A DNA stretch of 64,000 bases from Artemisia argyi (GCA_030686995.1 CM060703.1:118154861-118218860), one strand, 5' to 3'; shown: positions 20,719 to 35,797, numbered from the stretch's first letter. Numbers and translations are program-made. Notes: generated by a model from the letters alone, not told the origin.

Positions 20719-20795
<77 letters not shown>
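20689..20795. repeat. AAT microsatellite between RE-A and RE-C
   Basis: Starts as AAT/AGT mixed units and becomes a pure AAT run of about 30 units. It is the only sequence between two element ends and may be the oldest DNA in this part of the window, or expansion after insertion. Confidence 0.97.
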
Positions 20796-20797
<2 letters not shown>

Positions 20798-22104
20798 TAA
20801 CACCCTCACTTTTCACTGATCGCAGCGGATAAAGTGTTTGGGGTATTACTCATGGAAACAAAGACAAGATAATAGAAAACGACTCGAAAAGAGACGTTTT
20901 TGAAAAAGGTATTATCATTCATTTATTCATCAGAGTTTTTATAGTAAAAGATGTACTTTTACCAAAAGAGAGGTCCCTAAGATACATTTTACGACACAAA
21001 ACTGATGAATGATAACTATTTTGGACGTCCTCATGTCCAGTGGTTCTCTGTGCCAGGGTTCCTATAGTGCCTAATTACCTAAGATAACATGCTTAAAAGT
21101 CAACACGTATGTTGAGTGTGAGTCATAGGTTTAAAAAGTTAAAGTGTAAATACAAGTTCTACAGGGTTCAACTTAAACCCTATGTGTGGAATAGTGTTAG
21201 TGTCAGAAGGTATATCACTAAGCTCATGAACCACACGTTAACAATCCGGGTCATTGGGTCTGCAGACCAAACCATGAGAGGATGGGAAGGATAACTTGCC
21301 AAAGTTAAACCTTCAGTGGGTTCAAATATAGTACTTATTGATACCACCTAGTGGGGTGTTAATACCAATGGGAGTTGTCAAACTCCAATAGATCTATCAA
21401 CTATATTCGCGTTCACGTGGGTAAATATCTCAAACAATTAGATTCATGAATTTTGGTTATGTAATGATGGCAGTTAGTTTACTCGTGCAATAACCAGAGA
21501 AAAGACTTGTATTTGGTTTTAAAGCATGTATCCCCCTCACTGGGTTTGTAAAACATTTACAAAACATTTAAAAGGGTGTGAGGCTATGAAAACTCACCTG
21601 AGTCTCTAGCTAATTAAAGTAGGGGTTTAGACAACTCACTCACGTATCTTGGGGTAGTGCGGGTGTGCGTATGTCAAGTCTTAGTCTAGGTTTTCTTAAC
21701 TAATTACTATTAGGTTTTTATATATAACATAACACTGTTCGGGCCATTTTAATTTAGAAGTACATGACTCCTCACATGAAGCTCCCCACTATTGTATTAT
21801 GTGATCGGCATAATACCGTTCGAGCCATCATAATTCAGAAGTTAATACTCCTCACACAAAGCTCCCTTTTATTGAGTTATGTTGTTATTAGGGTTTAGTT
21901 ATAACATAACACCGTTCAGGCCATCATATCTCAGAAGTATATGCAATAATCGTTCGAGGAGTTAGGGCACGTTAATTCGTAAACCCTACAAACTCGTCAA
22001 AACGAAATATCCACATAGTACTCCTCGCATGAAGCTCCCTAGTATTGTGTTATGCTTCTAACTTAAATAGGTTTTTATATTTTTATAAAAATAGTCCATT
22101 TTTA
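20796..22104 (-). repeat. RE-C 3' LTR, distal part
   Basis: Begins TGTAACACCC on the plus strand, next to the microsatellite. It contains a degenerate repeat array (21726-22053). No coding potential seen. It ends at the RE-D target site TTTTA. Confidence 0.82.
21726..22053. repeat. Degenerate repeat array in RE-C LTR
   Basis: Three to four units of about 75-150 bp, each with AACATAACACYGTTC or similar, a CATCATA/CAGAAGT section, ACTCCTC and AAGCTCCC, ending ATTGTRTTATG. The strongest copies are 21726-21802, 21808-21872 and 21903-22053. The reverse complement of the ACTCCTC...AAGCTCCC block also occurs in the RE-D LTRs (24487-24500 and about 31268-31281). Confidence 0.75.
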
Positions 22105-23170
22105 TGTAACAATTCGCAATTTCAGGTTAATTACTATTCCCAGAAAATTTCACTATTCACTTTTACTATTCACTTTTACTATTCATTTTTCCCGAAATTT
22201 GATTTTTGTTTCATGGCCTCGAGTGATAAATCATTTCCATGGCAAATTAAAAGTTTGACACTCATCAGATCATTTTCGCGAAAGTTATTAAGGAATTACA
22301 CGTTTTAGGGTAAAACGTCATTAAAAAATTCTACGCACAACGAAACTCGAACATGTTAATTTTCCTCGTATCAGAAAAATGTTTGATACACTCATGATTT
22401 ATTAGAGAATAAATCATGACTGAGAAAAACATGACCAAATAAACCTCGGCCGTGAAAAACTGGAATTTTCATTTTTAAGCGTTTTTACTCAGCCGTAACC
22501 TTAGCCTATACCTGCACCGCGTGTTTAAGACGATTTGAGTTTTCACATTTTTGGAATAAGTCAACATATTTTTCCCTCCTCCCTTGACCAAAAATCATTC
22601 CTTGATTTTATAAATCATTCATTGATTTTTAGGCTTACGGTTTTATGTCTAAAAGACATTTAATACCAATCGTCACTAGACTGAGCCCAGTCTAGTCATT
22701 ATAAGTCTTTTTAAATCATTTTTATCCTATTAGAAAAGTAACATTTTACTTTTCTCAAATTTACACAATATTCGTACGTTTTACGTATTACGCGTTTTAG
22801 ACCCGTGTTTCCAGTTTTAGCAGGGTTTTACCACCCCAATGGAACCTACCACTCATTTTATATTTTATTATGGAGTATAATGACATGTTTAATCATTCTT
22901 CCAAGTTTCGTATTTTTACGATACCCGGTTTTACGTTTTGTGACGTAACAACTTACGGTTAGCACTTTACGGAGTCAAAACTAGCTCCATAAGCTTGGAT
23001 AATATCATCAAAAGCCAACACTTCCTCCCCAAGTTTTCCAAACCGCCATAGGGGGGGGGGAGTCATCACCATGTGGCTTGATCTCATGCTATGTACTCTA
23101 GGATGTGTACATGTGTTAACCTTGGTCTCCAAGGTTTGAAAAGTCATGAGTTCTAACCTCCTCAAAGGCA

Positions 23171-23178
23171 TATAAATA
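23171..23178 (+). promoter_or_regulatory. TATA box in RE-D 5' LTR
   Basis: TATAAATA is followed by CCCCTCCTCC. The same TATA plus C/T block occurs on the minus strand of the RE-C LTR (33208-33201) and in the RE-D 3' LTR at about 29943. Confidence 0.65.
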
Positions 23179-24380
23179 CCCCTCCTCCCCCTCCTTTGCC
23201 GTCCCACATCTCACACACCAACACCATTCCATTTTCTAATTTACTCCAAGTTTCATCCAAGATTCAAGTGCTTCAACAACATAGAAACTCTAGTTTAGTT
23301 TTGATTCATCAAAACTACTTCCAAACCCTTATAAACTTTGGTGATTCTCTTGAGTTTGAATCCACTCAAGTCACCTCAACTTTCATCATCTCTCTTTCAA
23401 GAATACAAGAGTAGAAAGATTGCATGAAGTGAAGTAGGGTGAAGCTAAAGTCTATCAAAGTCCTTACCTTACATGTTAACTTCCTTTCTTTGTTGAAAGC
23501 CAAAAGTTGTAGCAGAACCCTAACATGCTTCTTGTTAAATATCATAATCATGTTATTTACATATCATTCATGCTATATTATGTCTTGTGATCATGTCCAT
23601 GATGTATAAAAATGAGTAAAACAAGTTATTGTAAATGATTGTTAAGTTAAGTTATTTAAACAAGTAAACTAGTGACTTTCTTGGTAAAATCTGATAAAAA
23701 TGGTAAAATTATGATGTTGGATCATTACATATTGTAGTAGAGGACCTAACAAGGAAACCATAGCAATTTGAACCACCTAAAACGAGTATACGAGTCAAAA
23801 GTTATGACCATTTGAAGTTACCAAAACTTTGCGGCAAAACTGCGAAAATAGTTTTTGTGACAGAACATAAAACACGCAAAAAGAGGCCTTTCTGCTCCAT
23901 TTCATGAAAAAGTTAAAACACGAAAGTTGTCCGGAATCACGTTTTCTTCAAAATCTTTAGCGCACGTCTCCAGAAAACCAATAAGGAATGAGATTTTCTT
24001 CAATTTCTTAACAGTTATTTTATATATATAACTCACTATATAATTGTTATTGTTTAAAAAGAACAAGAGGTCTAATGACCTAGATTGAAGACCACCACCA
24101 TGGCTAGAGCCAAGGTTGAGTCTCAAGACCATGAAACAATGACCAAAGGTCATGGCAAGGCCATGACTAAATGACCATATAAACTTACTTAGGCGAAAAC
24201 ATGAGCTAAAGATTTGGCGATAACTTAAACATACAATTTGGATCTACTTCATTTAAAGAATCATGAGATATTACAAATATTTGTCATACAAGACTTAAGA
24301 AACTTACCCTAATAACAATCTTCATGTAAAGATAAACTTTCCTAAGTTTATTCAAATATTGTAACTTTTCGGATCAAAAC

Positions 24381-24381
24381 T

Positions 24382-24460
<79 letters not shown>
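24381..24460. repeat. AT microsatellite in RE-D 5' LTR
   Basis: About 80 bp of nearly pure AT dinucleotides. The matching tract in the 3' LTR is longer and explains most of the LTR length difference. Confidence 0.97.
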
Positions 24461-24463
<3 letters not shown>

Positions 24464-25615
24464 TCATCAACTATTACAATAGTAGGGAGCCTCATGTGAG
24501 GAGTTCATTATGTAAGCCGTCGAGATGAGTTGTGGATTTACGAATTAAAGTGTCCTGGCTCCTCGAACATTTACTAACATGACTTGTGAATTATGTCGGC
24601 CCGAACGGTAGTAAACGATATATAAACTATACATGTTTCATGAACCATTTCTTTTCAAAGACTTACACTACACTTTGTACCACATCATGGACTAAATGCA
24701 AGACATATATATAGGCACTTCTTCATATTCTTCACTCCAATCCTAAGTCGCGACATTCTATTATAGGTTGCTTGTAGAAACCTTCACGATCCAACCATTA
24801 GCTTCACTACTTGCTATCTTACTTAAGGTGAGTTCGTAGCCCCACTTTCTATTGTTTAACTATTTTACAAACCCATGGGGGGGGGATACATGCTATTATT
24901 TTTCTACTCGAACACAATGCTTTCTACAGTATGCTACCCGACTATGTTTTATTGTCACTAAGTAACGATTGCCATGTTCGAAGTCCGTATATCATGGACC
25001 ATTAGTCACTAGCTATAGTGAGCGCGAATATTGTGAAAAGATCTATTGGGATCTACGAATCCCATTTGTGTTGAACAACTACGAGTTCAAACAAATGCAC
25101 TATATTTGATAGTTTGAGGTATAATGGCAATATTACCTTGGTAGGGCTTCTACAATGCCAATTTTTGGTTCGATGTTAATGCTTTGGTTGCATGAGCTTA
25201 GTGAAATAATAACGACTTTTGTTTTTCTAACCATGAATGTGTGATTAATTACCTCACATTACGATTATTGTGTTCAACGATTTAACTACAAACTCTACGA
25301 ATTCCACTCAACCTTTGTGTTGACTGTTTTAAGCATGTTTTTCAGGTCCATAATGAACGAGGCTGGCACGGAGGAGCACGGATATTCAAGAGGGCTATAA
25401 ATTTTATTATCATTCAAAAACTCATTTAATGTAAATTGTAAACATGGAACCATCTGGGACCTCATTTTGTAATCTCTAATATTTATATAATTTGAATGAT
25501 AAATCTTTTAAAAACGACTCAATTAGAGTTCGTTTTCTATTATTGTGACTATTGTGCCGTCGAGTAACACCCAGTTTGAATTTCGCTGCATCCATGAATT
25601 GGGGGTGTTACAGAT

Positions 25616-25628
25616 TGGTATCAGAGCC
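25616..25628 (+). other. Primer-binding site of RE-D
   Basis: TGGTATCAGAGCC lies 3 nt after the LTR and is complementary to initiator tRNA-Met, the usual primer of Tekay-type chromoviruses. Confidence 0.92.
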
Positions 25629-25865
25629 ATGGTTATAGAGAAACGGGTCTACTTGAGACATAAACTATAACCACAATTACAAGCAAAAACATTTTATAGA
25701 CTTCCGCTCTTCGTGCCTTCCATCCTCCAGACGATTATGGACTTATTATGCATGTTATGCTACATAAACGTATTAGTATATTGCTATATATATGCTTGCC
25801 ATATTTTGAGCACTCCCCATAAACGTTAGAATTATTTTAACATTGTAATTCTTCTCATAGAAATC

Positions 25866-26342
25866 ATGTGCGTACCCACTTCTCCTGACTATGTTCCCAC
25901 TCTACCTAATAACTTCCAAGTCTTACCACCCTCACCCGAGTTCGGATTTGACTTCGTAAATGCCTTCGCTTCTGATGACGAAGAAGAACCTTTCGAAGAT
26001 TCAACCGACGAAGAAGAGGAGGAACCAATGCCAAATATTTTTGCGTCGAATACCTCTAATTATTTTGAACAAAATTGGGTTGAGGCAGACTCCGAGGAGG
26101 ATAATGTGTATGAATATGTACTAGCGCCATTACCACCACCACTATCACTTCCCTTTGATATCCCTACATGTGATGAATTGGATCAATCATTATGGATCGT
26201 ATCACGACCACCATTGATCCAACAAGAAAGTCAGCATGAAAACTACAGCTTCTCAAACTTCATCGACTCGTACCTCTATGACACACTAAACCAAGAAGTT
26301 GCCGATCAATCAGAGCTGCTCGGACCTTCTAACCCACAATAG
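25866..26342 (+). CDS. RE-D acidic ORF upstream of gag (158 aa), unknown
   Basis: Intact ORF from an ATG at 25866 (about 240 nt after the PBS) to TAG at 26340-26342, ahead of gag. The protein is strongly acidic, with an Asp/Glu-rich core (residues 38-58, runs of DDEEE and DEEEEE), proline-rich flanks and aromatic residues near the C-terminus. No signal peptide, membrane segment or known domain. It could be an accessory protein of this non-autonomous family. Alternatively its location in the leader of the gag RNA may give it only a cis role. Confidence 0.55.
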   Translation: MCVPTSPDYVPTLPNNFQVLPPSPEFGFDFVNAFASDDEEEPFEDSTDEEEEEPMPNIFASNTSNYFEQNWVEADSEEDNVYEYVLAPLPPPLSLPFDIPTCDELDQSLWIVSRPPLIQQESQHENYSFSNFIDSYLYDTLNQEVADQSELLGPSNPQ

Positions 26343-26666
26343 ACTAGTGTAATGATACTAGTTAACTTTTTTACTACTAAACTGATTAGACTCAGTTAGT
26401 AAATGTTACGAAATCTATGTAATAACTAGCGATAGTAAAAACGTTGTAATTACTAAACTGAAAGTATCAGTTAGTAAATTTTGAAGAAGCTTGTAAGAAG
26501 TTTCGATTTTGTAAATCAACCAACGTTGTATGAATAAAACTCTTGTTTTATACTATCATGTGTTATGCCTTTAAATCTTCAACGTAATTATTCTATCATT
26601 TCCTATCAAAAATCATGCTTATTTCACAACTCCCTACTCACGACGTATCTTTTATATAATAGAATC

Positions 26667-27941
26667 ATGGCGCCAACAAAGAAGACACCACCAGCAATGA
26701 CTCAAGCTACTATTCGCAAACTAGTTAAATATAGTGTAAATGCAGCACTCACAACTAAACGAGCAGCCGTAGCTGCAGAAGCTGCAGCAGCCGCTGAAGC
26801 CGCTACAACTGCTAATGCTGCAGCAGCAGTTGAAGCCGCCACAGCTGCGGAAGTTGCCAGAGCTGCAGAAGCTGCCCGAATTGCCATAACCACACTTAAC
26901 ACTGGAGGACCAAACCTAACTATTCCTCTGGTGATAAATGTTGATTCGGTTCCTAAAGGTTGCTCATTCATATCCTATTTGAAATGCGAACCCACAAAGT
27001 TTAAGGGGACTGAAGGAGCCGTTGGTTTGACCCGCTGGTTTGAGAAAGCGGAGTCGGTATTTTTGGTCAGCAAATGTATCGAGAGTGATAAAGTTCAATA
27101 TGCCACTAGTACACTGCTGGATGAAGCATTATCATGGTGGAATTCAATATCTCAACCAATAGGCATTGAAAATGCTTATAAGATATCTTAGGATAACTTG
27201 AAGAAGATGATGATCAAAGAGTATTGCCCCCACAGTGAAATACAGAAGTTAGAGGTAGAATTCCGGGATCATGCTGTTAAGGGAAATGACATCATAACTT
27301 ACAACCGTCGATTCCAAGAATTGAGGATACTGTGTCCAACAATGGTTTCAACAAAAGAGAAATTGTTGGAACGGTATATCTGGACACTTCCACCAAGTAT
27401 ACAAGGGAGTGTAACTTCAACAAATCCCAAGGAACTTGATGAAGCTATGCGGATGTCTCGTAGCCTCATGGATCAAGTGGTGCGTGCGGCAGAAACCCGA
27501 AGACAAAACAACACCAACAACTCCAACAACAGTAACAACAATAACAATAGGAACAACAACAACAAGCGACCATGGGATGGTAACCATGGAAGTAACAACA
27601 ACAACAACAACCAAACTCAAAACAACAACCATCATAACCAGCAAAACGAAAGACAAGAGGCCGCAAAGGCTTATGTGGCTGCACCAACTAGAGGCACATG
27701 GTATACCGGGAATGCTTCACTATGCAATAAGTGTAAATTCCATCACTCTGGTCCTTGCCCGGCTAACTGTCGCAACTGTCAAAACACTAGACACCTTGCC
27801 AGAGATTGTAGAGTCAAGGCTGTAGCTACCGGTAGTAACACACAACCAATAGTTATATGCTTCGGGTGTGGAGAAAGTGGACATTACAAGAACCGATGTC
27901 CCCAAAACCAAGGTCAACAAGTTGAAGACAACCAGGGATGA
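26667..27941 (+). pseudogene. RE-D gag (chromovirus type), one nonsense codon
   Basis: The ATG at 26667 (MAPTKKTPP) opens a single frame to 27941, broken by TAG at 27189-27191 where related gags have Trp (TGG). An Ala-rich helical stretch (residues 30-75) precedes the Retrotrans_gag core (KFKGTEGAVGLTRWFEKAE, LDEALSWWNS, RFQELRILCP, RYIWTLPPSIQG). A poly-Asn tract follows, then a Cys/His region: CNKCKFHHSGPC, CRNCQNTRHLARDC and CFGCGESGHYKNRC. The frame stops just after the last knuckle, and the next bases look like the very start of a protease linker before homology ends. Confidence 0.92.
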
Positions 27942-28318
27942 GCATATATGATAAGAGGAGAAGGAGCTTATCAGAATCTCAACAACACTGCAGAACAATG
28001 AAGTTTAGAACTTAGCAGTAATATTTATTTATGCACTATGTTGTACTACGTGTATGTCATCCCTAGTAATGGGAGTTTTATGACTTAAGAATATTTACTG
28101 TTCAATAAACAACTCTTTGTGATAAGTCTCATCTATTGTACTTTCTATCTCCAAACCAATTTGACTGATTAGTAGACTATTACCATTCTATAAGGTTTAC
28201 CCACATATCCTATAAACCATTCAACAAATTTTACTCCAAGCTATTTTGCTACCACTTTGTTGTTTTACTACAATATATTCTAACACCATCTTAGAAAAAT
28301 TACTTCATGTTGATACCA
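27942..28318. other. RE-D interior between gag and captured segment
   Basis: Noncoding in this copy. A short gag/protease-linker remnant (AYMIRGEGAYQNL after the gag stop) is followed by AT-rich sequence. The last part may be upstream promoter DNA of the captured gene fragment, but I cannot place its edge. Confidence 0.5.
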
Positions 28319-28319
28319 C

Positions 28320-28329
28320 CCTATAAATT
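28320..28329 (+). promoter_or_regulatory. TATA box of the captured gene fragment
   Basis: CCTATAAATT lies 59-68 nt before the ATG at 28388, followed by a CT/CA-rich leader typical of a plant 5' UTR. Confidence 0.5.
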
Positions 28330-28387
28330 GATTTAATGTCTTCTTTACTCAGCTCCATCTCAAACCACTAAAACTCATCAAACCAAA

Positions 28388-28537
28388 ATGAAGAACACAA
28401 GCCTCGTTCATCTTTTCACCATCATTATCTTCACAACCGTTGCAACTACAAGCTCATTAACAGATCTTGATGCACTTTTAAAGCTCAAATCATCCTTAGA
28501 TACACCACAAGCACCCTCATCAGCTTTACCAAATTGA
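28388..28537 (+). pseudogene. Captured host fragment: signal peptide and LRRNT start of an LRR receptor-kinase-like gene (49 aa)
   Basis: The ATG at 28388 gives a typical signal peptide (MKNTSLVHLFTIIIFTTVAT) followed directly by a TDLDALLKLKSSLD segment, the hallmark of the LRR N-terminal cap that opens many plant LRR receptor kinases, including CLAVATA1-like ones. It stops at TGA (28535-28537), where the cap normally continues into a W-containing motif. No repeats or kinase follow. A TATA box and leader precede it. No gag-only element needs such a sequence, so I read it as host DNA acquired by the element. Family assignment beyond 'LRR receptor kinase-like' is uncertain. Confidence 0.6.
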
Positions 28538-28604
28538 ATACCATCTAAAACTTTTAAGAAACAATATAATACGTGACTAAACCGAACATCACATTATCAG
28601 TCCT

Positions 28605-28639
28605 TAATTATACATAGCCTAGCTACCTATGTATAATTA
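28605..28639. repeat. Perfect inverted repeat (hairpin) in RE-D
   Basis: TAATTATACATAG (28605-28617) and its exact reverse complement (28627-28639) with a 9-nt loop. It lies between the captured fragment and the polypurine tract. Confidence 0.85.
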
Positions 28640-28835
28640 GAGAGGGATCATGCTATGCTGGGAGTAGTCACCTGTATGTTTCCTTAGAAACAAACTTCTC
28701 ATAACTAACCTCATCCTACGCCATACACTGAAACGACAAATCAAACTACATCACTCTAGTCCTCATAAGTAACCACACCTCTTCATCGACACCACTCCAA
28801 CGTATAACACACATAGAACTTCGGGACGAAGTTCC

Positions 28836-28852
28836 CTGTAAGGGGTAGAGAC
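28836..28852 (+). other. Polypurine tract of RE-D
   Basis: CTGTAAGGGGTAGAGAC abuts the 3' LTR. The GGGACGAAGTTCCC just upstream is typical of Tekay-type 3' ends. Confidence 0.8.
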
Positions 28853-32385
<3,533 letters not shown>

Positions 32386-32390
32386 TTTTA

Positions 32391-34204
32391 CCCCTTATAT
32401 ATATATTTACGTTTTTTACCATAAATATATAAACTTATAACAAATAAGCACATAACTTTCCAACTATTACATATTTAGTCCCTATACTAGTATACTTTAA
32501 AGAATTGATATATATGGTTCCTAAATTATATTAATTTTTAGTATTTACTCTATTTACCCTTATATTTATAATATTTGCAATTTTAGTCCTTTTAGTTTAA
32601 TATTTGTTTTAATAGTTTATTTTAAGGTTTAATATATTGCAAATCTAGTCCTTATGCTATTATCTTCTAGGAAATGTCAAAAATAGTCCCTAAACTTTGT
32701 AGTTTTAGGAATTTACAATATATACCCGTATGCATGTAATATTTTGCAAAACTAGTCCTAAATGTGTATAATTCTAATTCTAGCATGGCAATCTAGTTTT
32801 TAAGCTTATAACTAACTTATATAAGTTCAAATAAGCCACATAATTCATATTATATCAAGTAGATAAGCTATGTAACACATAAGCATGCAATTTGACTTAT
32901 AACTAGGGCTACGAAAGAAAACATTCATGCAAGGCAATCTAATGGCTATCCTAGGGTCTCTAAGTCTTATACTAAGTATCTAGGTCTATTCTAAAACTAG
33001 TTATATGTAAATTAAGGGTTACCTAGGTCGGGGGAGGGCTGAACAAGGGTTTCTAGGGCTTTCTCGACTTCAAACCACAACACAACTCAACCAAAGCTTC
33101 GTTACCCGTTTCTTATAGATTCTAATGATCTTAGACTACAGAAATGTGAGGTAGAAAAGAGTAGGAGAGGTGTGAAGAAGAAATGAGAGGAGGAGGGGGT
33201 ATTTATAGCCCGCGTAGAGGCGGTTTGGGTGAACATGGGGTGTAGGTGTCACGGAGGAGGAGGGGGAGTAAGCAAGGCTAGGTGATGGTGTGGCAGGTCT
33301 AGAGGGTGATGAGGATGAGCTATGGTAGCTAGGGGCGGAGCTTTAGGCCGGTTGTGGTAGGAAGTAGCCGAGAGAGGTGGTTAGGGAAAAGGAGGTGATG
33401 CACTTCCTAGCTTGGGTGCTTGGAGGTGCTAGGGTGCTAGCTTAGTCATATAGAGGTGCTAGGATGGTTGCTTGTTCATTTTAAGGTGCTTAAGTAACAT
33501 GGTTTAGGTGTTTAAGTCTAATTTTAATCTAGTTTTGTTTAATAAGTGTTTAAGGTTTTATCTATGTTTTAGTGTCTTATTTAAGGTCCTAATGATGTTT
33601 AGTAACTATTAGTAGCTTATACTAAGCGATGGTAGCTTATGGTAAAGATTTAACCTAGTTTAGACCTAGTTTCAGGAAGTTATGACCTAATTAAGGTTTT
33701 GTGCTTATATGACTTGTACCTAAGTTTCTAGGGGTTGTACTATATCCTAAGGGTTCTAATATATCCTAAGGTAACTATTATAACTTATATCTAAGTCCTA
33801 GGCACTTTTCATGTAAGTTCAGATAAGCATTTAGGGTTTTAAAACTAATTGGAAACACATACGTGCATTTAGGGTTTTCTAGCAAGTATGGGGTATTATA
33901 GTACTAGTTTTCTTAGTGAAAATATGTTTATTACCTTGAGTTGAAACTGTTTACCTTAAGTAAACATAGTAGTGGTTGGCATAGACGGATACGTGAGCTT
34001 GTCTGAAGGTTAGTTAGGTTATAATAACATATTAAAGCAAAAATTTAGCTCGGGAAAATATTATAGGCATTTATAATCCTAGTGTGCTCTAATAAGGGCC
34101 TAAGTTAAGTTAATAAGGCATTTCTAATCCTAGTGTGCTAGTGAGGGCCTAAGTTAAGTTAATATGGCATTCCTAACCTAAGGGGAAGTTAGTGGGTTGT
34201 GACA
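32391..34204 (-). repeat. RE-C 3' LTR, proximal part
   Basis: Continuation of the RE-C LTR after RE-D. On the minus strand it starts TGTCACAACCC at 34204. It contains a TATA box (CTATAAATA at 33208-33200 on the minus strand) followed by a C/T-rich block, and many TAGTCC-type short repeats (32480-32760). No coding content seen. The polypurine tract lies just outside at about 34205-34222 (TTTCAGGATGGGAGAC). Confidence 0.85.
33201..33208 (-). promoter_or_regulatory. TATA box in RE-C LTR
   Basis: CTATAAAT on the minus strand, followed by ACCCCCTCCTCC, the same promoter signature as in the RE-D LTR. Confidence 0.6.
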
Positions 34205-34239
34205 GTCTCCCATCCTGAAAGAAAATATCATCCCGAGAT

Positions 34240-34699
34240 TTAACTATGGTTAGTATGTGATGGTGAGAACAGATGGGGATATTTAGCATGGATTTGATCC
34301 TCTCGTTCCCAAGTATACTATGGTCCTCTTTGGGAGTCCCAGCGTACCTTAACGATAGGAATCCGGTGATGTTTTAGATTTTTGACCTCTGGGTCCATAA
34401 TTTCCACTGGTTCTTCAGTGAAATTGATCTTATCATCCAATTGAAGTTCATTAATAGGAACAACAAGTGACTAGTTTGATAAACACTTCTTAAGATTTGA
34501 TACGTGAAACATGTCGTGTATATTACTTAGTTCATCCAGTAATTCAAGTCGGTATGCCATTGGACCAATTCGTTCTAAAACCATAAAAGGCCCAATGTAT
34601 CTCGGACTAAGCTTTCCTTGCTTTCCCAAACGAAAGACACATTTCCTAGGTGAAACTTTCAACATAACCCTATCTCCGAGTTGAAATTCTAAAGGCTTA
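34240..34699 (-). pseudogene. RE-C pol C-terminus: integrase end and chromodomain-like tail
   Basis: The minus-strand reading has PLEFQLGDRVMLKVSP, GKLSPRYIGPF, AYRLELL and FHVSNLKKCL, the conserved integrase C-terminal module of plant Tekay/Del chromoviruses. It is followed by the tail with VEIMDPEVK, VKVRWDSQRG and YTWERED. In-frame stops at 34471-34473 and near the RWDSQRGP segment show decay. Cut at its upstream side by the RE-E LTR. Confidence 0.9.
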
Positions 34700-35797
34700 T
34701 GTGGAAAACTAGAAGGGGGGGGGGGTTGAATAGTTTACTGTTTAAAATCTTTTTAACTTGTTTAATTAGCTTTGAAACTTTACGTTTGATCTAAGATATA
34801 TATACAAAAACACAATATATAACATGCAAGTAAATGAAAGAAATGATCAAACCACAACACGAGTATTTATCGTGGTTCGGCTTCAAGGACTCTTTTTCCT
34901 TGCCCTACGTCCACGCCCCGAGTATCCAACTCGAGAGTTTCTTTCACTATTCAACAAGCTCCTTTCATCGGCGGAGAAAACCTTACACATCGCTTATACA
35001 CGTTTACCGACACTAAGCTAGATGTCGAGTTCTTTTACAAGGGTACAACCACTCTCGTTAGTTCTTTTACAAGGGTACAACAACTACCATCACACTTTGT
35101 ATTTTGAGGACTAAAATACTAACCGATCACTACTGGAAATACACAATCAAATGAAGTGTAAACTACACAAGTCTACACAATGCTAAGCTAAGAAGTCTTG
35201 CAACGTTGTGTTGAATACTTGTAACTTTTTATGAACTCGTGAATCTCTTTGCTACAAAAAGAAACTTCACATATAAGATGTTAAAGGGTTAGATGAAAGA
35301 ATGAATGAATGTGTGAAAATATGATGTAGAGTGATAAGCCAAAAATCAAACTTGTGGCTTAGTATTTATAGCAAAACCTTCTGAAGGCCTGGCGGATATG
35401 GCGGAACCCTCAGATGGGTTCCGCCCGTGTACCCCCAGGGTTCCGCCGGGCTTGCAGTTGGTTTTGCAATAAATCTTGCAAACCAAACAATGTCACATCT
35501 CATTACACCTAGTCAAACACAAAACTTGTGCAAGCAAACATATGGTTAGTCAAACACACTTTCTTTCCATAAATGTATATTGACAAGACTTGCCATAAAT
35601 GTGATGTGACATTTCTATTTTAAGAAATAAAAAGTGTTGTGTTTTATGAAATGTAAAATGTTGCAAATGTCTAGTTTATGCAAGTCTTTAAAACTAAGAT
35701 TATGTTTTATTTAGAAACTAAAGTTTACATTTTGTCGTTAAACTTAGCAAAGATCGTAAAATATAAATAACGTTTTTAGGCAATATTTGTATTAATA
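34700..35797 (-). repeat. RE-E 3' LTR
   Basis: About 1.1 kb. The plus-strand end TGTGGAAAACTAGAAG with a long G-run marks one edge. The other edge is set by the polypurine tract at 35798. It contains a TATA box (minus, 35361-35370) and, just upstream of it, three copies of the family motif: GGCGGAACCC (35400-35409) and GGGTTCCGCC (35416-35425, 35438-35447). The start dinucleotide at 35797 is mutated (TA instead of TG), so the boundary is inferred. Confidence 0.75.
35361..35370 (-). promoter_or_regulatory. TATA box in RE-E LTR
   Basis: TATAAATACT on the minus strand. The GGGTTCCGCC motifs begin 30 bp upstream. Confidence 0.55.

Larger units (their letters stand above)
22105..25612 (+). repeat. 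RE-D 5' LTR
   Basis: Starts TGTAACAATTCGC and ends GGGGTGTTACA. It contains CTATTCAC-type repeats near the start (22150-22190), a G-run at about 23050, the TATA box TATAAATA at 23171-23178 and an AT microsatellite. Short open frames inside it do not look like genes. Confidence 0.95.

Noticed and set aside
20542..20832. Open frames giving long Asn or Tyr runs
   Set aside because: They are translations of the AAT microsatellite and adjoining LTR ends, not genes.
23196..23414. 72-codon ORF just after the RE-D LTR TATA box, repeated at 29967-30185
   Set aside because: Its two copies are preserved simply because the LTRs are duplicates. No domain; likely leader sequence.
28388..28537. Functional host LRR receptor-kinase gene
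   Set aside because: Only the signal peptide and start of the LRR cap are present. No repeats or kinase follow, and it lies inside a retrotransposon.
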